DNA of 64,000 nucleotides. Source: Paracoccus sp. N5. GTDB lineage: Bacteria > Pseudomonadota > Alphaproteobacteria > Rhodobacterales > Rhodobacteraceae. Below the pieces are notes generated by a model. That model searched no databases. It worked only from the letters and a program-made list of their open reading frames with translations, and was not told the DNA's origin. Positions 52,947 to 63,202 of this stretch are shown in pieces (position 1 is the first letter of the stretch; the number at the start of each line of letters is the position of its first letter). The stretch is from the NCBI RefSeq assembly GCF_000371965.1, contig NZ_AQUO01000001.1:2674001-2738000 (forward strand). The letters run 5' to 3'. Position numbers and translations under genes: made by a program.

Positions 52947-53767
52947 GCGCGCTTCTGGCGCCCTTTCAGTTCGGCTTCATGCAGAACGCCTTTCTGATCG
53001 CGGTGATCGTCTCGGTGCCGACGGCGCTGCTGTCGTGCTTCCTGGTGCTCAAGGGCTGGGCGCTGATGGGCGATGCGGTCAGCCATGCCGTGCTGCCGGG
53101 CGTGGTGCTAGCCTATCTCTGGGGCTTTCCGCTGATCCTGGGCGCCTTCACCGCCGGCATGGTGACGGCGCTGGCCACCGGCTATCTGTCGGGCAACAGC
53201 CGGGTCAAGCAGGACACGGTGATGGGCGTGGTCTTCTCGGGCATGTTCGGGCTGGGCATCGTGATCTATACCGCGATCACCTCGGACGTGCATCTGGACC
53301 ATATCCTGTTCGGCAACATGCTGGGCGTCGGCCCGCAGGACCTGCAACTGGCGCTGGGGATCGCGCTGCCGGTCGCGGCGGTGCTGCTCGTGAAATGGAA
53401 GGATCTGATGCTGCATGCCTTCGATCCGGCGCAGGCGCGGGCTTCGGGGCTGCCGGTCGGGCTGCTGCATTACGGGCTGCTGGCGGTGCTGTCGCTGACC
53501 ATCGTCGCCACCATGTCGGCAACCGGGCTGATCCTGGCGGTCGGGCTCCTGATCGCGCCGGGGGCCATCGCCTTCCTGCTGGTGCGCAGCTTCGGCCGCA
53601 TGCTGGCGGTGGCGGTCGCGGTCTGCATGGCGGCGATGCTGGCCGGGGTCTATGCCAGCTTCTGGCTCGACAGCGCGCCGGCGCCGACCATCGTGCTGAT
53701 CCTGACCGGGATCTTCGTGCTGGCCTTGCTGCGCCGGCTCGCGCAGCAGCGCCGGGCCTCGGCCTGA
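52943..53767 (+). CDS. sitD: Manganese/iron ABC transporter permease
   Basis: A 274-residue permease paralogous to SitC, with L-M-G-D-A-V-S-H-A-V-L-P-G-V-V and ATGLILAVGLLIAPGAIAFL. The start ATG at 52943 overlaps the sitC stop as ATGA; the frame drawn further upstream is an artefact of overlap. It is the last gene of sitABCD and converges on groEL. Confidence 0.92.
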   Translation: MSALLAPFQFGFMQNAFLIAVIVSVPTALLSCFLVLKGWALMGDAVSHAVLPGVVLAYLWGFPLILGAFTAGMVTALATGYLSGNSRVKQDTVMGVVFSGMFGLGIVIYTAITSDVHLDHILFGNMLGVGPQDLQLALGIALPVAAVLLVKWKDLMLHAFDPAQARASGLPVGLLHYGLLAVLSLTIVATMSATGLILAVGLLIAPGAIAFLLVRSFGRMLAVAVAVCMAAMLAGVYASFWLDSAPAPTIVLILTGIFVLALLRRLAQQRRASA

Positions 53768-53773
53768 ATCGAA

Positions 53774-53797
53774 AAGGCCGCCCCTTTCGGGACGGCC
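53774..53797 (-). terminator. Terminator of groEL
   Basis: On the minus strand GGCCGTCCC, loop GAAA, GGGGCGGCC (one T-G pair), then TTTT. It lies 26 bases beyond the groEL stop. Confidence 0.8.
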
Positions 53798-53822
53798 GAT
53801 CCTTCGCCAAAGGCGGGGCTGA

Positions 53823-55460
<1,638 letters not shown>

Positions 55461-55500
55461 TCTATCTACTCCTGTAATGGGTTATGCGGGAAAGGCGAGA

Positions 55501-55788
55501 TCAGGCGATGATGCCCAGGATGTCGCTTTCCTTCATGATCAGCAGTTCTTCACCGTCGACGGTGACCTCGGTGCCCGACCATTTGCCGAACAGCACGCGG
55601 TCGCCGGCCTTCACGGCCGGGGCGATCAGTTCGCCCGAATCCTTGCGCGCGCCTTCGCCGACCGAGACGATCTCGCCCTCGGCGGGTTTTTCCTTGGCGC
55701 TGTCGGGGATGATCAGGCCGCCCTTGGTCTTTTCGTCCGACTGGACGCGGCGGACCAGAACGCGGTCGTGCAGCGGTTTGAAAGCCAT
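55501..55788 (-). CDS. groES: Co-chaperonin GroES, 10 kDa subunit
   Basis: A 95-residue protein starting MAFKPLHDRVLVRRVQSDEK; the mobile loop (K-T-K-G-G-L-I-I-P-D-S-A) and the dome loop are intact. It caps GroEL. It is the first gene of the operon, 36 bases behind the CIRCE element. Confidence 0.99.
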   Translation of the reverse strand: MAFKPLHDRVLVRRVQSDEKTKGGLIIPDSAKEKPAEGEIVSVGEGARKDSGELIAPAVKAGDRVLFGKWSGTEVTVDGEELLIMKESDILGIIA

Positions 55789-55824
55789 GTGAACACTCCG
55801 GTGTTACAGGTTGGTTTAAGGTGT

Positions 55825-55849
55825 TGGCACTCGGTCTTGGTGAGTGCCA
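55825..55849 (-). promoter_or_regulatory. CIRCE element (HrcA operator)
   Basis: TGGCACTC-N9-GAGTGCCA, a perfect 8-bp inverted repeat with 9-base spacing, the standard CIRCE form with one change in the outer base (consensus TTAGCACTC). It represses groESL through HrcA at normal temperature; hrcA is not in the window. Confidence 0.95.
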
Positions 55850-55983
55850 GTGACGCCCATCTAGGCAGAGCCCCGGCACCTGTCAACGCCCGGCTGCCAG
55901 AAAAATTCGCCGCGAAATCCGCTTGACGCGGTTTCTGCGCCGCGGCTACGCGGGAAAGGGACAAAGCGGCGGGGGACGGCATC

Positions 55984-57282
55984 TTGGACAGGCGTATCAA
56001 GGCTCTGGTCATCGCCGAGGCGGCAAACCCGGAATGGGTCTCGGTGCCGCTGGTCGGCTGGTCGCTGGCCCATGCGCTGCGCGATCTGGCCGATGTCCAT
56101 ATCGTCACCCAGGTCCGCAACCGCGAGGCGATCCTGCGCGCCGGCCTGGTCGAGGGTCGCGATTTCACCGCCATCGATAGCGAGGCGCTGGCGGCGCCGA
56201 TGTGGCGGCTGGCCGAGCGGCTCAGCATGGGCAAGGGCGTCGGCTGGACGATCAAGACCGCCGTCTCGACCCTGGGCTACGGCTATTTCGAGCGGCTGGT
56301 CTGGCGCGCCTTCGGCGCCCGCATCCGTGCCGGCGAATTCGACATCGTGCATCGCGTCACGCCGCTGACGCCGACCGCGAACAGCCTGCTTGCGCCGCGC
56401 TGCAAGCGGGCAGGGGTGCCCTTTGTCCTTGGGCCGCTGAACGGCGGCGTGCCCTGGCCCAAGGGCTTCGACAGCGAGCGGCGGCGCGAAAGGGAATGGC
56501 TGTCCTATGTGCGCGGTGCCTACAAGGCGCTGCCGGGCCGGGGCGCGATGCTGCGCGACGCCAGCGCCGTCATCTGCGGCTCGATGCATACCCTGGGCGA
56601 GATCTCGGCGAAATATCGCGGCAAGACGGTCTGGCTGCCCGAGAACGCCATCGACCCCGCGCGCTTCAGCCTGACCGCGCCGCAGCCGGGCACGCTGCCG
56701 CTGCGCGGCTGCTTCATCGGCCGGCTGGTGCCCTACAAGGGCGCCGACATGGCGATCGAGGCGGCGCTGCCGCTGCTGCGCTCGGGCGCGCTGGTCCTCG
56801 ACATCATCGGCGACGGTCCGCAAATGGCGCAGCTGCGCGATCTGGTGGCGCGCGAAGGCGTCGGCGATGCGGTGAACCTGCTCGGCTGGGTGGAACATGC
56901 GCAGGTGCAGGCCATCGCGGCGCGGTCGCAACTGCTGGTGTTCCCCTCGGTGCGGGAATTCGGCGGCGGCGTGGTGCTCGAGGCGATGGCCCTGGGCGTG
57001 GTGCCGGTCATCGCCGATTACGCCGGGCCGGGCGAGCTGGTCGATGACGCGACAGGCTTCCGCATCGCCATGGGCAGCCGCGCGCAGATCGTCGCCGGGC
57101 TGCGCGCGCGGCTGGAGGCCATCGCGGCCGATCCTGCCGTGCTGCCGGGCATGGCGGCGGCGGGGCAGGCGCGGGTGATGCGCGATTTCACCTGGCCCGC
57201 CAAGGCCGCGCAGGTCAACCGGATCTGGCACGCGCTGCTGGCGGGACAGGCGCCGCCGCAGGAGCTGCCGCTGCCGCGCTAG
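55984..57282 (+). CDS. Family 4-type glycosyltransferase
   Basis: A 432-residue protein with a TTG start (GGGGGACGGC upstream). It shows a GT-B fold: N-terminal VIAEAANPEWVSVPLVGWSL, donor-domain FIGRLVPYKGADMAIEAALP, and the E-x7-E region FGGGVVLEAMALGVVPVIAD. It transfers a sugar from a nucleotide donor, probably to a cell-surface polysaccharide or lipid; no other polysaccharide genes are nearby, so the acceptor is unknown. Confidence 0.88.
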   Translation: MDRRIKALVIAEAANPEWVSVPLVGWSLAHALRDLADVHIVTQVRNREAILRAGLVEGRDFTAIDSEALAAPMWRLAERLSMGKGVGWTIKTAVSTLGYGYFERLVWRAFGARIRAGEFDIVHRVTPLTPTANSLLAPRCKRAGVPFVLGPLNGGVPWPKGFDSERRREREWLSYVRGAYKALPGRGAMLRDASAVICGSMHTLGEISAKYRGKTVWLPENAIDPARFSLTAPQPGTLPLRGCFIGRLVPYKGADMAIEAALPLLRSGALVLDIIGDGPQMAQLRDLVAREGVGDAVNLLGWVEHAQVQAIAARSQLLVFPSVREFGGGVVLEAMALGVVPVIADYAGPGELVDDATGFRIAMGSRAQIVAGLRARLEAIAADPAVLPGMAAAGQARVMRDFTWPAKAAQVNRIWHALLAGQAPPQELPLPR

Positions 57283-57355
57283 GCTGGCGCGCGCCCGCTC
57301 TGGTGCCTTGGGGGGCGCCGTGCCATGCTGGCGCGGAACCTGCCCGGAGCCCGCG

Positions 57356-58399
57356 ATGCGCCTGAAATCCCTGCTGACCGCCCTTATCGCCGCCGCGACC
57401 CTGGCCTGGCCCGCGGCGGCGCAGGAATGCGTCGGGCGCAATCTGTTCGACACCATGGCGCCCGAGCGGCTGGCCCAGCTGCGCGCCGCGACCGCTGCCG
57501 TGCCCCATCACAAGGGCCTGTTCTGGCGCGCGGGCAAAGGCGACAGCCATGTGCTGCTGCTCGGCACCTATCACTTCGCCGATCCGCGCCACGAGCGGAC
57601 CATGGCCCGCTTCGGCCCCGAGATTGACCGCGCCGCCGCCCTGCTGGTCGAGGCCGGCCCGGCCGAGGAAGCGAAGCTGGCCGAGGCCATGGCCGCCGAC
57701 CCGACCCTGGTCGTCGATACCACCGGCCCGACCCTGCCCGAGCGGTTGGGCGAGGCGGATTGGCAGGCGCTCTCGGCCGCGCTCGAGGATCGCGGCCTGC
57801 CCGCGCTGATCGCCAGCAAGCTGCGGCCCTGGTATGTCGCGGTCATGCTCGGCATCTCGCCCTGCATGAAGCGGATGGTCGAGGCGCGGGGCGATGCCGG
57901 CGGGCTCGACCACCTGCTGATCGCCCGGGCCGAGGCGGCGCAGGTGCCGGTGCGGGCGCTGGAGCCCTGGGACACCGTCTTCACCCTGTTCCGGGACATG
58001 ACCCCCAAGGAAGAAGAGGACATGATCCGCGCCGCCATGCCCGCCGCCGCCTATGCCGACGATTACGCGACCACGCTCAGCGACAGCTATTTCGCCGGCG
58101 ACAGCTGGCTGATCTGGGAATTCGGCCGCTTCGACGCCTATGAGAACTCGGGCCTCAGCCGGGCCGAGGTGGACCGGCAGATGCGGCTGGCGCAGGAAAA
58201 GCTGATGGACCAGCGGAACGAAAGCTGGATCCAACCCATTGAACAGGCAGCGGCCGACGCCGCCCGCCAGGGCAAGGGCGTGGTCGCGGGCTTTGGCGCG
58301 CTGCACCTGCCGGGCCGGCATGGCGTGCTGCAACTGTTGCAGGACCGCGGCTGGACCATCAGCCCGGTCACGGTGGAGGGGATAGGCGATGGCGGATGA
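57356..58399 (+). CDS. TraB/GumN-family protein
   Basis: A 347-residue secreted protein from ATG 57356; signal MRLKSLLTALIAAATLAWPA ends A-A-A-Q-E. Family motifs are L-L-G-T-Y-H-F-A-D-P near residue 65 and the C-terminal V-V-A-G-F-G-A-L-H-L-P-G-R-H-G-V. These conserved histidines suggest a metal-dependent hydrolase (Tiki-like fold), but no reaction is established. It overlaps the next gene by 11 bases. Confidence 0.85.
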   Translation: MRLKSLLTALIAAATLAWPAAAQECVGRNLFDTMAPERLAQLRAATAAVPHHKGLFWRAGKGDSHVLLLGTYHFADPRHERTMARFGPEIDRAAALLVEAGPAEEAKLAEAMAADPTLVVDTTGPTLPERLGEADWQALSAALEDRGLPALIASKLRPWYVAVMLGISPCMKRMVEARGDAGGLDHLLIARAEAAQVPVRALEPWDTVFTLFRDMTPKEEEDMIRAAMPAAAYADDYATTLSDSYFAGDSWLIWEFGRFDAYENSGLSRAEVDRQMRLAQEKLMDQRNESWIQPIEQAAADAARQGKGVVAGFGALHLPGRHGVLQLLQDRGWTISPVTVEGIGDGG

Positions 58400-58724
58400 T
58401 CTGTGGCGCGAGGAACGCGAATTCTGGCTCTCGGGCGCGGCCGAGGCGGCGAGGAAGCTCGATGACGCCTGCCTGATGGCCTTTGCGCCCACAGGCATCC
58501 TGACCCGGCGCCGGGTGGTCGAAGCCCTGTCCGCGGCCCCGCGCTGGCAGGAGGTCACCATGAGCGACCGCGCCGCCATCGAGACCGACGTTCTCTGCGT
58601 GCTCGCCTATCACGCCGCCGCCCGCCGCGCCGGGGCCGAGACCTATCGCGCGCTCTGCACCACCACCTGGATCCGCCGCGACGGCGACTGGCGCATCGTC
58701 CAGCACCAGCAGACCCCCGCCTGA
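58389..58724 (+). CDS. NTF2-like (DUF4440/SnoaL-type) protein
   Basis: A 111-residue cytoplasmic protein: MADDLWREEREFWLSGAAEA, then LCVLAYHAAARRAGAETYRA and the closing T-T-W-I-R-R-D-G-D-W-R-I-V-Q-H-Q. This last strand is characteristic of the DUF4440 NTF2-like fold. It may bind a small molecule; no catalytic residues can be assigned. It overlaps both neighbours, so it is part of the 57356-59365 operon. Confidence 0.82.
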   Translation: MADDLWREEREFWLSGAAEAARKLDDACLMAFAPTGILTRRRVVEALSAAPRWQEVTMSDRAAIETDVLCVLAYHAAARRAGAETYRALCTTTWIRRDGDWRIVQHQQTPA

Positions 58725-59365
58725 TGCTTTCCGACCTGCGGCGCCACCTGCGCTTCCTGCTGAGCTTCGCACTGGGGCTGGCGGTGGGCCTGGGCGCCTG
58801 GCGGATGCAGGCGCTGGACCGGCTCTTGCTGTTCTCCGTCACCTTCTGCCTGGGCTACCTGCTGCTGACCGGGCTTCTGATCCGGCGCATGACCGTCGAG
58901 ATCATGCGCGGCCATGCCGATCTCGACGACGAGGGCATGAGCGTCATCGTCCCCATCGCCTTCGGCTCGGTCGCGATCAGCCTGGTGGCGATCCTGCTGA
59001 CCATCCGCGACCCGCATTCCGGCTTCTGGCTGCGGCCGGCCCTTGCGCTGGCATCGGTGCCGCTGGGCTGGGCGATGATCCACACGGTCATGGCCTTTCA
59101 CTACGCGAGCCTCTGGTATGCCCGCCGCCCGGACGGGCGCGAAAAGCGCAACCTCGGCTTTCCCGGCCTGCCTCAGGGCCAGGACGCGACGATCTGGGAT
59201 TTCCTCTATTACAGCTTCACGCTGGGCATGGCGGCGCAGACCGCCGACGTCACCGCGCTGGACAGCCAGGCGCGGCGGATCACGCTGCTGCATTCGGCCT
59301 TCTCGTTCTACTACAACACCGTGCTGCTGGCCCTGGCGCTGAATGCGGCGCTAGCCTTGGGTTGA
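58724..59365 (+). CDS. DUF1345 membrane protein
   Basis: A 213-residue protein with five spans. DUF1345 landmarks are FHYASLWYARR, then W-D-F-L-Y-Y-S-F-T-L-G-M-A-A-Q-T-A-D-V, and a final FSFYYNTVLLALALN. Inner membrane, function unknown. Start overlaps the previous stop by one base (TGATG). Confidence 0.88.
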   Translation: MLSDLRRHLRFLLSFALGLAVGLGAWRMQALDRLLLFSVTFCLGYLLLTGLLIRRMTVEIMRGHADLDDEGMSVIVPIAFGSVAISLVAILLTIRDPHSGFWLRPALALASVPLGWAMIHTVMAFHYASLWYARRPDGREKRNLGFPGLPQGQDATIWDFLYYSFTLGMAAQTADVTALDSQARRITLLHSAFSFYYNTVLLALALNAALALG

Positions 59366-59430
59366 TAGACATTCCCGGCCCCGCGCCCTATAACCCGCGC
59401 GAATTTTCCGCCCAATCTCAGGGGATCAGC

Positions 59431-60351
59431 ATGATCAAGGTTTTCGGCCACAAGGCCCCCGACACCGACTCGACCGGCTCGCCCATCATCTGGGCCTGGT
59501 ATCTGTCCGAGATCCGCAAGGAGCCCGCCGTCGCCGTGTTGCAGGGCGAGCCGAACACCGAGGCCGCCTGGATGCTGGCCAAGTGGAACCTCGACAAGCC
59601 CGCGATCATCGCCGACGTGGCCGCCGGCGACCGCTGCGTGATCGTGGACACCAACAACCCCGCCGAGCTGCCCGAATCGCTGGCCTCGGCCGAGGTGATC
59701 GAGATCATCGACCACCACCTGCTGGCCGGCGGCATCAAGACCCGGCTGCCGATCAGCATCACCATCCGCCCGCTGGCCTGCACCGCGACGATCATGCACG
59801 ACCTGATCGGCGACGAGGCCCTCGCCCGCGCGCCCCGCGGCGTCAAGGGCGCCATGCTGACCTGCATCCTGTCCGACACGCTGGAGTTCCGCAGCCCGAC
59901 CACCATGCCGCATGACCGCTGGGTGGCCGAGAAAATCGCGCGCGACCTGGGCATCTCGATCCCCGAATACGCGGCCGAGATGTTCGCGGCGAAGTCCGAC
60001 GTCTCGGCCTTTACCGAAGAGGCGCTGCTGCGCATGGACAGCAAGGAATACGAGCTCGCCGGCAAGCAGCTGCGCGTCTCGGTGCTGGAAACCACGGCGC
60101 CGCAGGTGCTGCTGGACCGCAAGGGCGCGCTGATGGCGGCCATGCCGGGCGTCGCCGCCGCCGATGGCGCCGACGAGGTGCTGCTGTTCATCGTCGACAT
60201 CCTGAACGAGGAAGCGACGCTGCTGGTGCCGAACGACTTCGTCAAGGCCGTGGCGGAAAAGAGCTTCAACGCCACCGTCAGCAGCGACACGGTCGTCCTG
60301 CCCGGCATCATGTCGCGCAAGAAGCAGATCATCCCCGCGCTCGCGGTCTGA
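59431..60351 (+). CDS. ppaC: Manganese-dependent inorganic pyrophosphatase (family II)
   Basis: A 306-residue DHH-family enzyme from ATG 59431 (MIKVFGHKAPDTDSTGSPII). Metal motifs are G-H-x-x-P-D-x-D, V-D-T-N-N, and D-H-H in E-I-I-D-H-H-L-L; the C-terminal DHHA2 part has M-S-R-K-K-Q-I-I-P. It hydrolyses pyrophosphate in the cytoplasm and requires Mn(II). The sitABCD manganese-type uptake operon is 6 kb away in the same window. Confidence 0.96.
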   Translation: MIKVFGHKAPDTDSTGSPIIWAWYLSEIRKEPAVAVLQGEPNTEAAWMLAKWNLDKPAIIADVAAGDRCVIVDTNNPAELPESLASAEVIEIIDHHLLAGGIKTRLPISITIRPLACTATIMHDLIGDEALARAPRGVKGAMLTCILSDTLEFRSPTTMPHDRWVAEKIARDLGISIPEYAAEMFAAKSDVSAFTEEALLRMDSKEYELAGKQLRVSVLETTAPQVLLDRKGALMAAMPGVAAADGADEVLLFIVDILNEEATLLVPNDFVKAVAEKSFNATVSSDTVVLPGIMSRKKQIIPALAV

Positions 60352-60370
60352 ACGAAAAGAAGGCATCTCC

Positions 60371-61240
60371 ATGACGCAGATCATCCGCTCGCTGGCCGAG
60401 GTCGGCACCCATTACGACGTCCTGTTCTGCGATCTCTGGGGCTGCCTGCACAATGGCAAGGCGCCCTGGCCCGCGGCGATCGCGGCGCTGCAGGCTTTCC
60501 GTGCCGGCGGCGGCCGCGTGGTGCTGATGACCAATGCGCCGCGGCCGTGGAAATACGTCGCCGAGCAGCTGGACCGCATGGGCGTGCCGCGCGACGCCTG
60601 GGATCTGGTGGTCAGCTCCGGCGACGCCGCGCAGGACGCGATGTTCGCCGGTGCCGTCGGCCGCCGGGTCTGGGCCATCGCCCAGGACAAGGACGAGGGC
60701 TTCTTCACCGACATCCCCGAGGAATGGCAGGACGCCCCCCCGATCCAGCGCGTGCCCATGACCGAGGCCGAGGGCATCGTCTGCTGCGGCCTCTTCGACG
60801 ACCTGACCGAAGTGCCCGAGGATTACCGCACCCGGCTGATCCTGTCGCGCGAGCGCGGGCTGAAGCTTCTGTGCGCCAACCCCGACGTGGTGGTGGACCT
60901 GGGCGAGAAGCGGGTCTATTGCGCCGGCGCCCTGGCCGAGATGTATCAGAACCTGGGCGGCGAGGCGCTGTATTTCGGCAAGCCGCATCCGCCGATCTAT
61001 GACCTGGCGCGCCGCCGGCTGGGCATCGACGACAATGCCCGCATCCTTGCCGTGGGCGACGGCATCGCCACCGACATTCCCGGCGCCGCGGGCGAGGGGA
61101 TCGACGCGCTGTTCGTCACCGGCGGGCTGGCCGCGGCCGAGTTCGGCCCCGACGTGGAAAACCCCGACCCGGCCATGCTCGAGGAATGGCTGGCGATGCG
61201 GGCCGAGGCGCCGCGCTACAGCATCGGCCGGCTGCGCTGA
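60371..61240 (+). CDS. HAD-superfamily hydrolase, class IIA (TIGR01459-type)
   Basis: A 289-residue protein. Motif I reads L-F-C-D-L-W-G-C-L-H-N-G, with the nucleophile aspartate; the second position is not the usual D of DxD, as in the TIGR01459 group. Motif II is M-T-N-A-P-R and motif IV G-D-G-I-A-T-D-I. A sugar- or nucleotide-phosphate phosphatase is likely; substrate unknown. It is 19 bases downstream of ppaC, so probably cotranscribed. Confidence 0.9.
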   Translation: MTQIIRSLAEVGTHYDVLFCDLWGCLHNGKAPWPAAIAALQAFRAGGGRVVLMTNAPRPWKYVAEQLDRMGVPRDAWDLVVSSGDAAQDAMFAGAVGRRVWAIAQDKDEGFFTDIPEEWQDAPPIQRVPMTEAEGIVCCGLFDDLTEVPEDYRTRLILSRERGLKLLCANPDVVVDLGEKRVYCAGALAEMYQNLGGEALYFGKPHPPIYDLARRRLGIDDNARILAVGDGIATDIPGAAGEGIDALFVTGGLAAAEFGPDVENPDPAMLEEWLAMRAEAPRYSIGRLR

Positions 61241-61249
61241 TCTGGAAAG

Positions 61250-61276
61250 CGGGCCGGTAATAATCGGTCCGTTTTT
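61250..61276 (+). terminator. Rho-independent terminator
   Basis: 9-bp stem (CGGGCCGGT/ATCGGTCCG, two G-T pairs), AATA loop, TTTTTT tract, 10 bases after the HAD hydrolase stop. Confidence 0.85.
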
Positions 61277-61305
61277 TGCCAAGACACATTATTTTATTGC
61301 GCGAC

Positions 61306-61348
61306 GCCCCCGGTGCTGCTATGCAGCATGAAGCTACTCACCGGGGGC
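61306..61348 (+). promoter_or_regulatory. Leader hairpin sequestering the MaoC ribosome binding site
   Basis: Perfect 10-bp inverted repeat GCCCCCGGTG/CACCGGGGGC; the loop contains a smaller GCTGC/GCAGC hairpin. The 3' arm includes GGGGG, the only ribosome binding site for ATG 61354, so folding would block translation. A possible promoter (TTGCCA ... TATTTTAT) lies just upstream. Confidence 0.55.
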
Positions 61349-61353
61349 ATTGA

Positions 61354-61800
61354 ATGATGCTGGACAATCTTCCGCGCGGCACCATCGTCATCGAGGATCT
61401 GGAAGTCGGGATGATGCGCTACCTGCAAAAGGTGGTGACCGACGAGGATATCGAGATGTTCGCGGCCGTCTCGACCGACCGCAATCCGGTGCATCTCGAT
61501 GAGGATTATGCCCGCGACACCATCTTCGAGGGCCGCATCGCCCATGGCATGCTGACCGCCGGGCTGATCTCGGCGGTGATCGGCGAACAGCTGCCCGGCC
61601 ATGGCACGGTCTACCTGGGCCAGACGCTGAAATTCATGGCGCCCGTGCGCCCGGGCGACCTGGTGCGGGCCGAGGTGACGGTCGATGCCATCGACCATGC
61701 GAAACGCCGCGTGACCCTTGCAACCCGCTGCCTAGTCGGTGATACGGTCGTCCTGAAAGGCGAGGCGGTCGTTCTGGCGCCAAGCCGCAAATTCGACTGA
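61354..61800 (+). CDS. MaoC-like (R)-specific enoyl-CoA hydratase
   Basis: A 148-residue hotdog-fold protein. The hydratase motif is D-R-N-P-V-H-L-D-E-D-Y-A, with catalytic D and H, then F-E-G-R-I-A-H-G-M-L-T. Such enzymes hydrate enoyl-CoA to (R)-3-hydroxyacyl-CoA, which can feed polyhydroxyalkanoate synthesis. Single gene with its own promoter and leader hairpin. Confidence 0.92.
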   Translation: MMLDNLPRGTIVIEDLEVGMMRYLQKVVTDEDIEMFAAVSTDRNPVHLDEDYARDTIFEGRIAHGMLTAGLISAVIGEQLPGHGTVYLGQTLKFMAPVRPGDLVRAEVTVDAIDHAKRRVTLATRCLVGDTVVLKGEAVVLAPSRKFD

Positions 61801-61832
61801 CCGGGCCGGTCTGCGGCCCACCGGGGGGCCGC

Positions 61833-62762
61833 TTGCGCATCCATCACGACTGGAAAGCCTTGCCGCTCGATGCCCGTGGCGCGAGCGTTGCCATGGGGAA
61901 TTTCGACGGCGTGCATCTGGGGCACCGCTCCGTCATCGACGCCGCCCGCGCCGCCTGCGACGCGCCCCTGGGCGTCATCACCTTCGAGCCGCATCCGCGC
62001 CAGTTCTTCGCCGGCGACGCGCCGGCCTTCCGGCTGATGAACGCGGAATCGCGCGCGAACCGGCTGGCGCGGCTGGGGGTCGATCACCTGTATGAACTGC
62101 CCTTCGACGCGGTGCTGGCGGGGCTGTCGCCCGAGGATTTCGCCCGCGAGGTGCTGGTCGGCGGCCTTGGCATCCGCCATGTCACCGTCGGCGCCGATTT
62201 CTGCTTCGGCCGCCAGCGCTCGGGCAGCGCGCAGACGCTGAGCCAGCTTGGGGCCGAGCTGGGCTTCGGCGTCACCGTCACGCCGCTGATCGGCGACGGC
62301 GCGGTCGAATACAGCTCGACCGCGATCCGCCAGGCGCTGGCCCAGGGCCGCACCCGCGACGCCGAGCGCATGCTGGGCCACTGGCACCGCATCGACGGCG
62401 AGGTGCTGCATGGCGACAAGCGCGGCCGCGACCTGGGCTTTCCCACCGCCAACATGGCGGTCGAGGGGCTGCACCTGCCGCAGCTCGGGGTCTATGCCGT
62501 GCTGGTCGACGTGCTGACCGGCCCGGACCGCGGCAGCTACAAGGGCGTGGCCAGCCTGGGCGTGCGGCCGATGTTCGGCCAGAACCGCCCGAACCTGGAA
62601 GTGCATATCTTCGACTTCAACGCCGATCTCTATGGCCAGCACCTGTCGGTGGCGCTGGTCGAATATCTGCGGCCCGAGGCCAGGTTCGACAGCCTCGACG
62701 CGCTGGTCGCGCAGATGAACCGCGACAGCCAGGGCGCGCGCGAGATCCTGGCGACCCGCTGA
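61833..62762 (+). CDS. ribF: Bifunctional riboflavin kinase/FAD synthetase
   Basis: A 309-residue protein, TTG start. The FMN adenylyltransferase part has G-N-F-D-G-V-H-L-G-H and the S-S-T-A-I-R motif; the kinase domain contains G-D-K-R-G-R-D-L-G-F-P-T-A-N. It converts riboflavin to FMN, then to FAD. FMN made here is the ligand of the riboswitch at 15762. It overlaps ycgN (TGATG). Confidence 0.96.
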   Translation: MRIHHDWKALPLDARGASVAMGNFDGVHLGHRSVIDAARAACDAPLGVITFEPHPRQFFAGDAPAFRLMNAESRANRLARLGVDHLYELPFDAVLAGLSPEDFAREVLVGGLGIRHVTVGADFCFGRQRSGSAQTLSQLGAELGFGVTVTPLIGDGAVEYSSTAIRQALAQGRTRDAERMLGHWHRIDGEVLHGDKRGRDLGFPTANMAVEGLHLPQLGVYAVLVDVLTGPDRGSYKGVASLGVRPMFGQNRPNLEVHIFDFNADLYGQHLSVALVEYLRPEARFDSLDALVAQMNRDSQGAREILATR

Positions 62763-63202
62763 TGCGCCCCCGGTTCTGGGAACTGCCGCTGAAGTCGCTG
62801 GCCCGCGACGAATGGGAGGCGCTTTGCGACGGCTGCGGCAAATGCTGCCTCAACAAGATCGAATTCGAGGATACCGGCGAGCTGGCCTTTACCCGCGTCG
62901 CCTGCCGGTTGCTGGACGGCGAGACCTGCCAATGCTCCAGCTACCCGAACCGCCATGATTTCGTTCCCGATTGCGTCGTCCTGACCCCCAAGAAGCTGCG
63001 CGAGATCGCCTGGTGGCTGCCCGCGACCTGCGCCTACAGGTTGCGTGCCGAGGGCAAGCCGCTCTACGACTGGCACTATCTGATCTCGGGGGACCGCGAA
63101 TCGATCCATCGTGCCGGCGCCTCGGTGCGCGGCTGGACCGTCAGCGAAACCTCGGTGACCGAGGACGACTGGGACGAGTATATCATCGAGGATCTGTCAT
63201 GA
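62762..63202 (+). CDS. YcgN-family cysteine-cluster protein (UPF0260)
   Basis: A 146-residue protein with C-D-G-C-G-K-C-C near residue 22, C-R-L-L, and C-Q-C-S-S-Y-P-N-R. These cysteines resemble a zinc or iron-sulfur site of the YkgJ/YcgN type; the reaction is unknown. It overlaps ribF upstream and the threonine aldolase gene downstream (ATGA), so the three genes are translationally coupled. Confidence 0.88.
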   Translation: MRPRFWELPLKSLARDEWEALCDGCGKCCLNKIEFEDTGELAFTRVACRLLDGETCQCSSYPNRHDFVPDCVVLTPKKLREIAWWLPATCAYRLRAEGKPLYDWHYLISGDRESIHRAGASVRGWTVSETSVTEDDWDEYIIEDLS

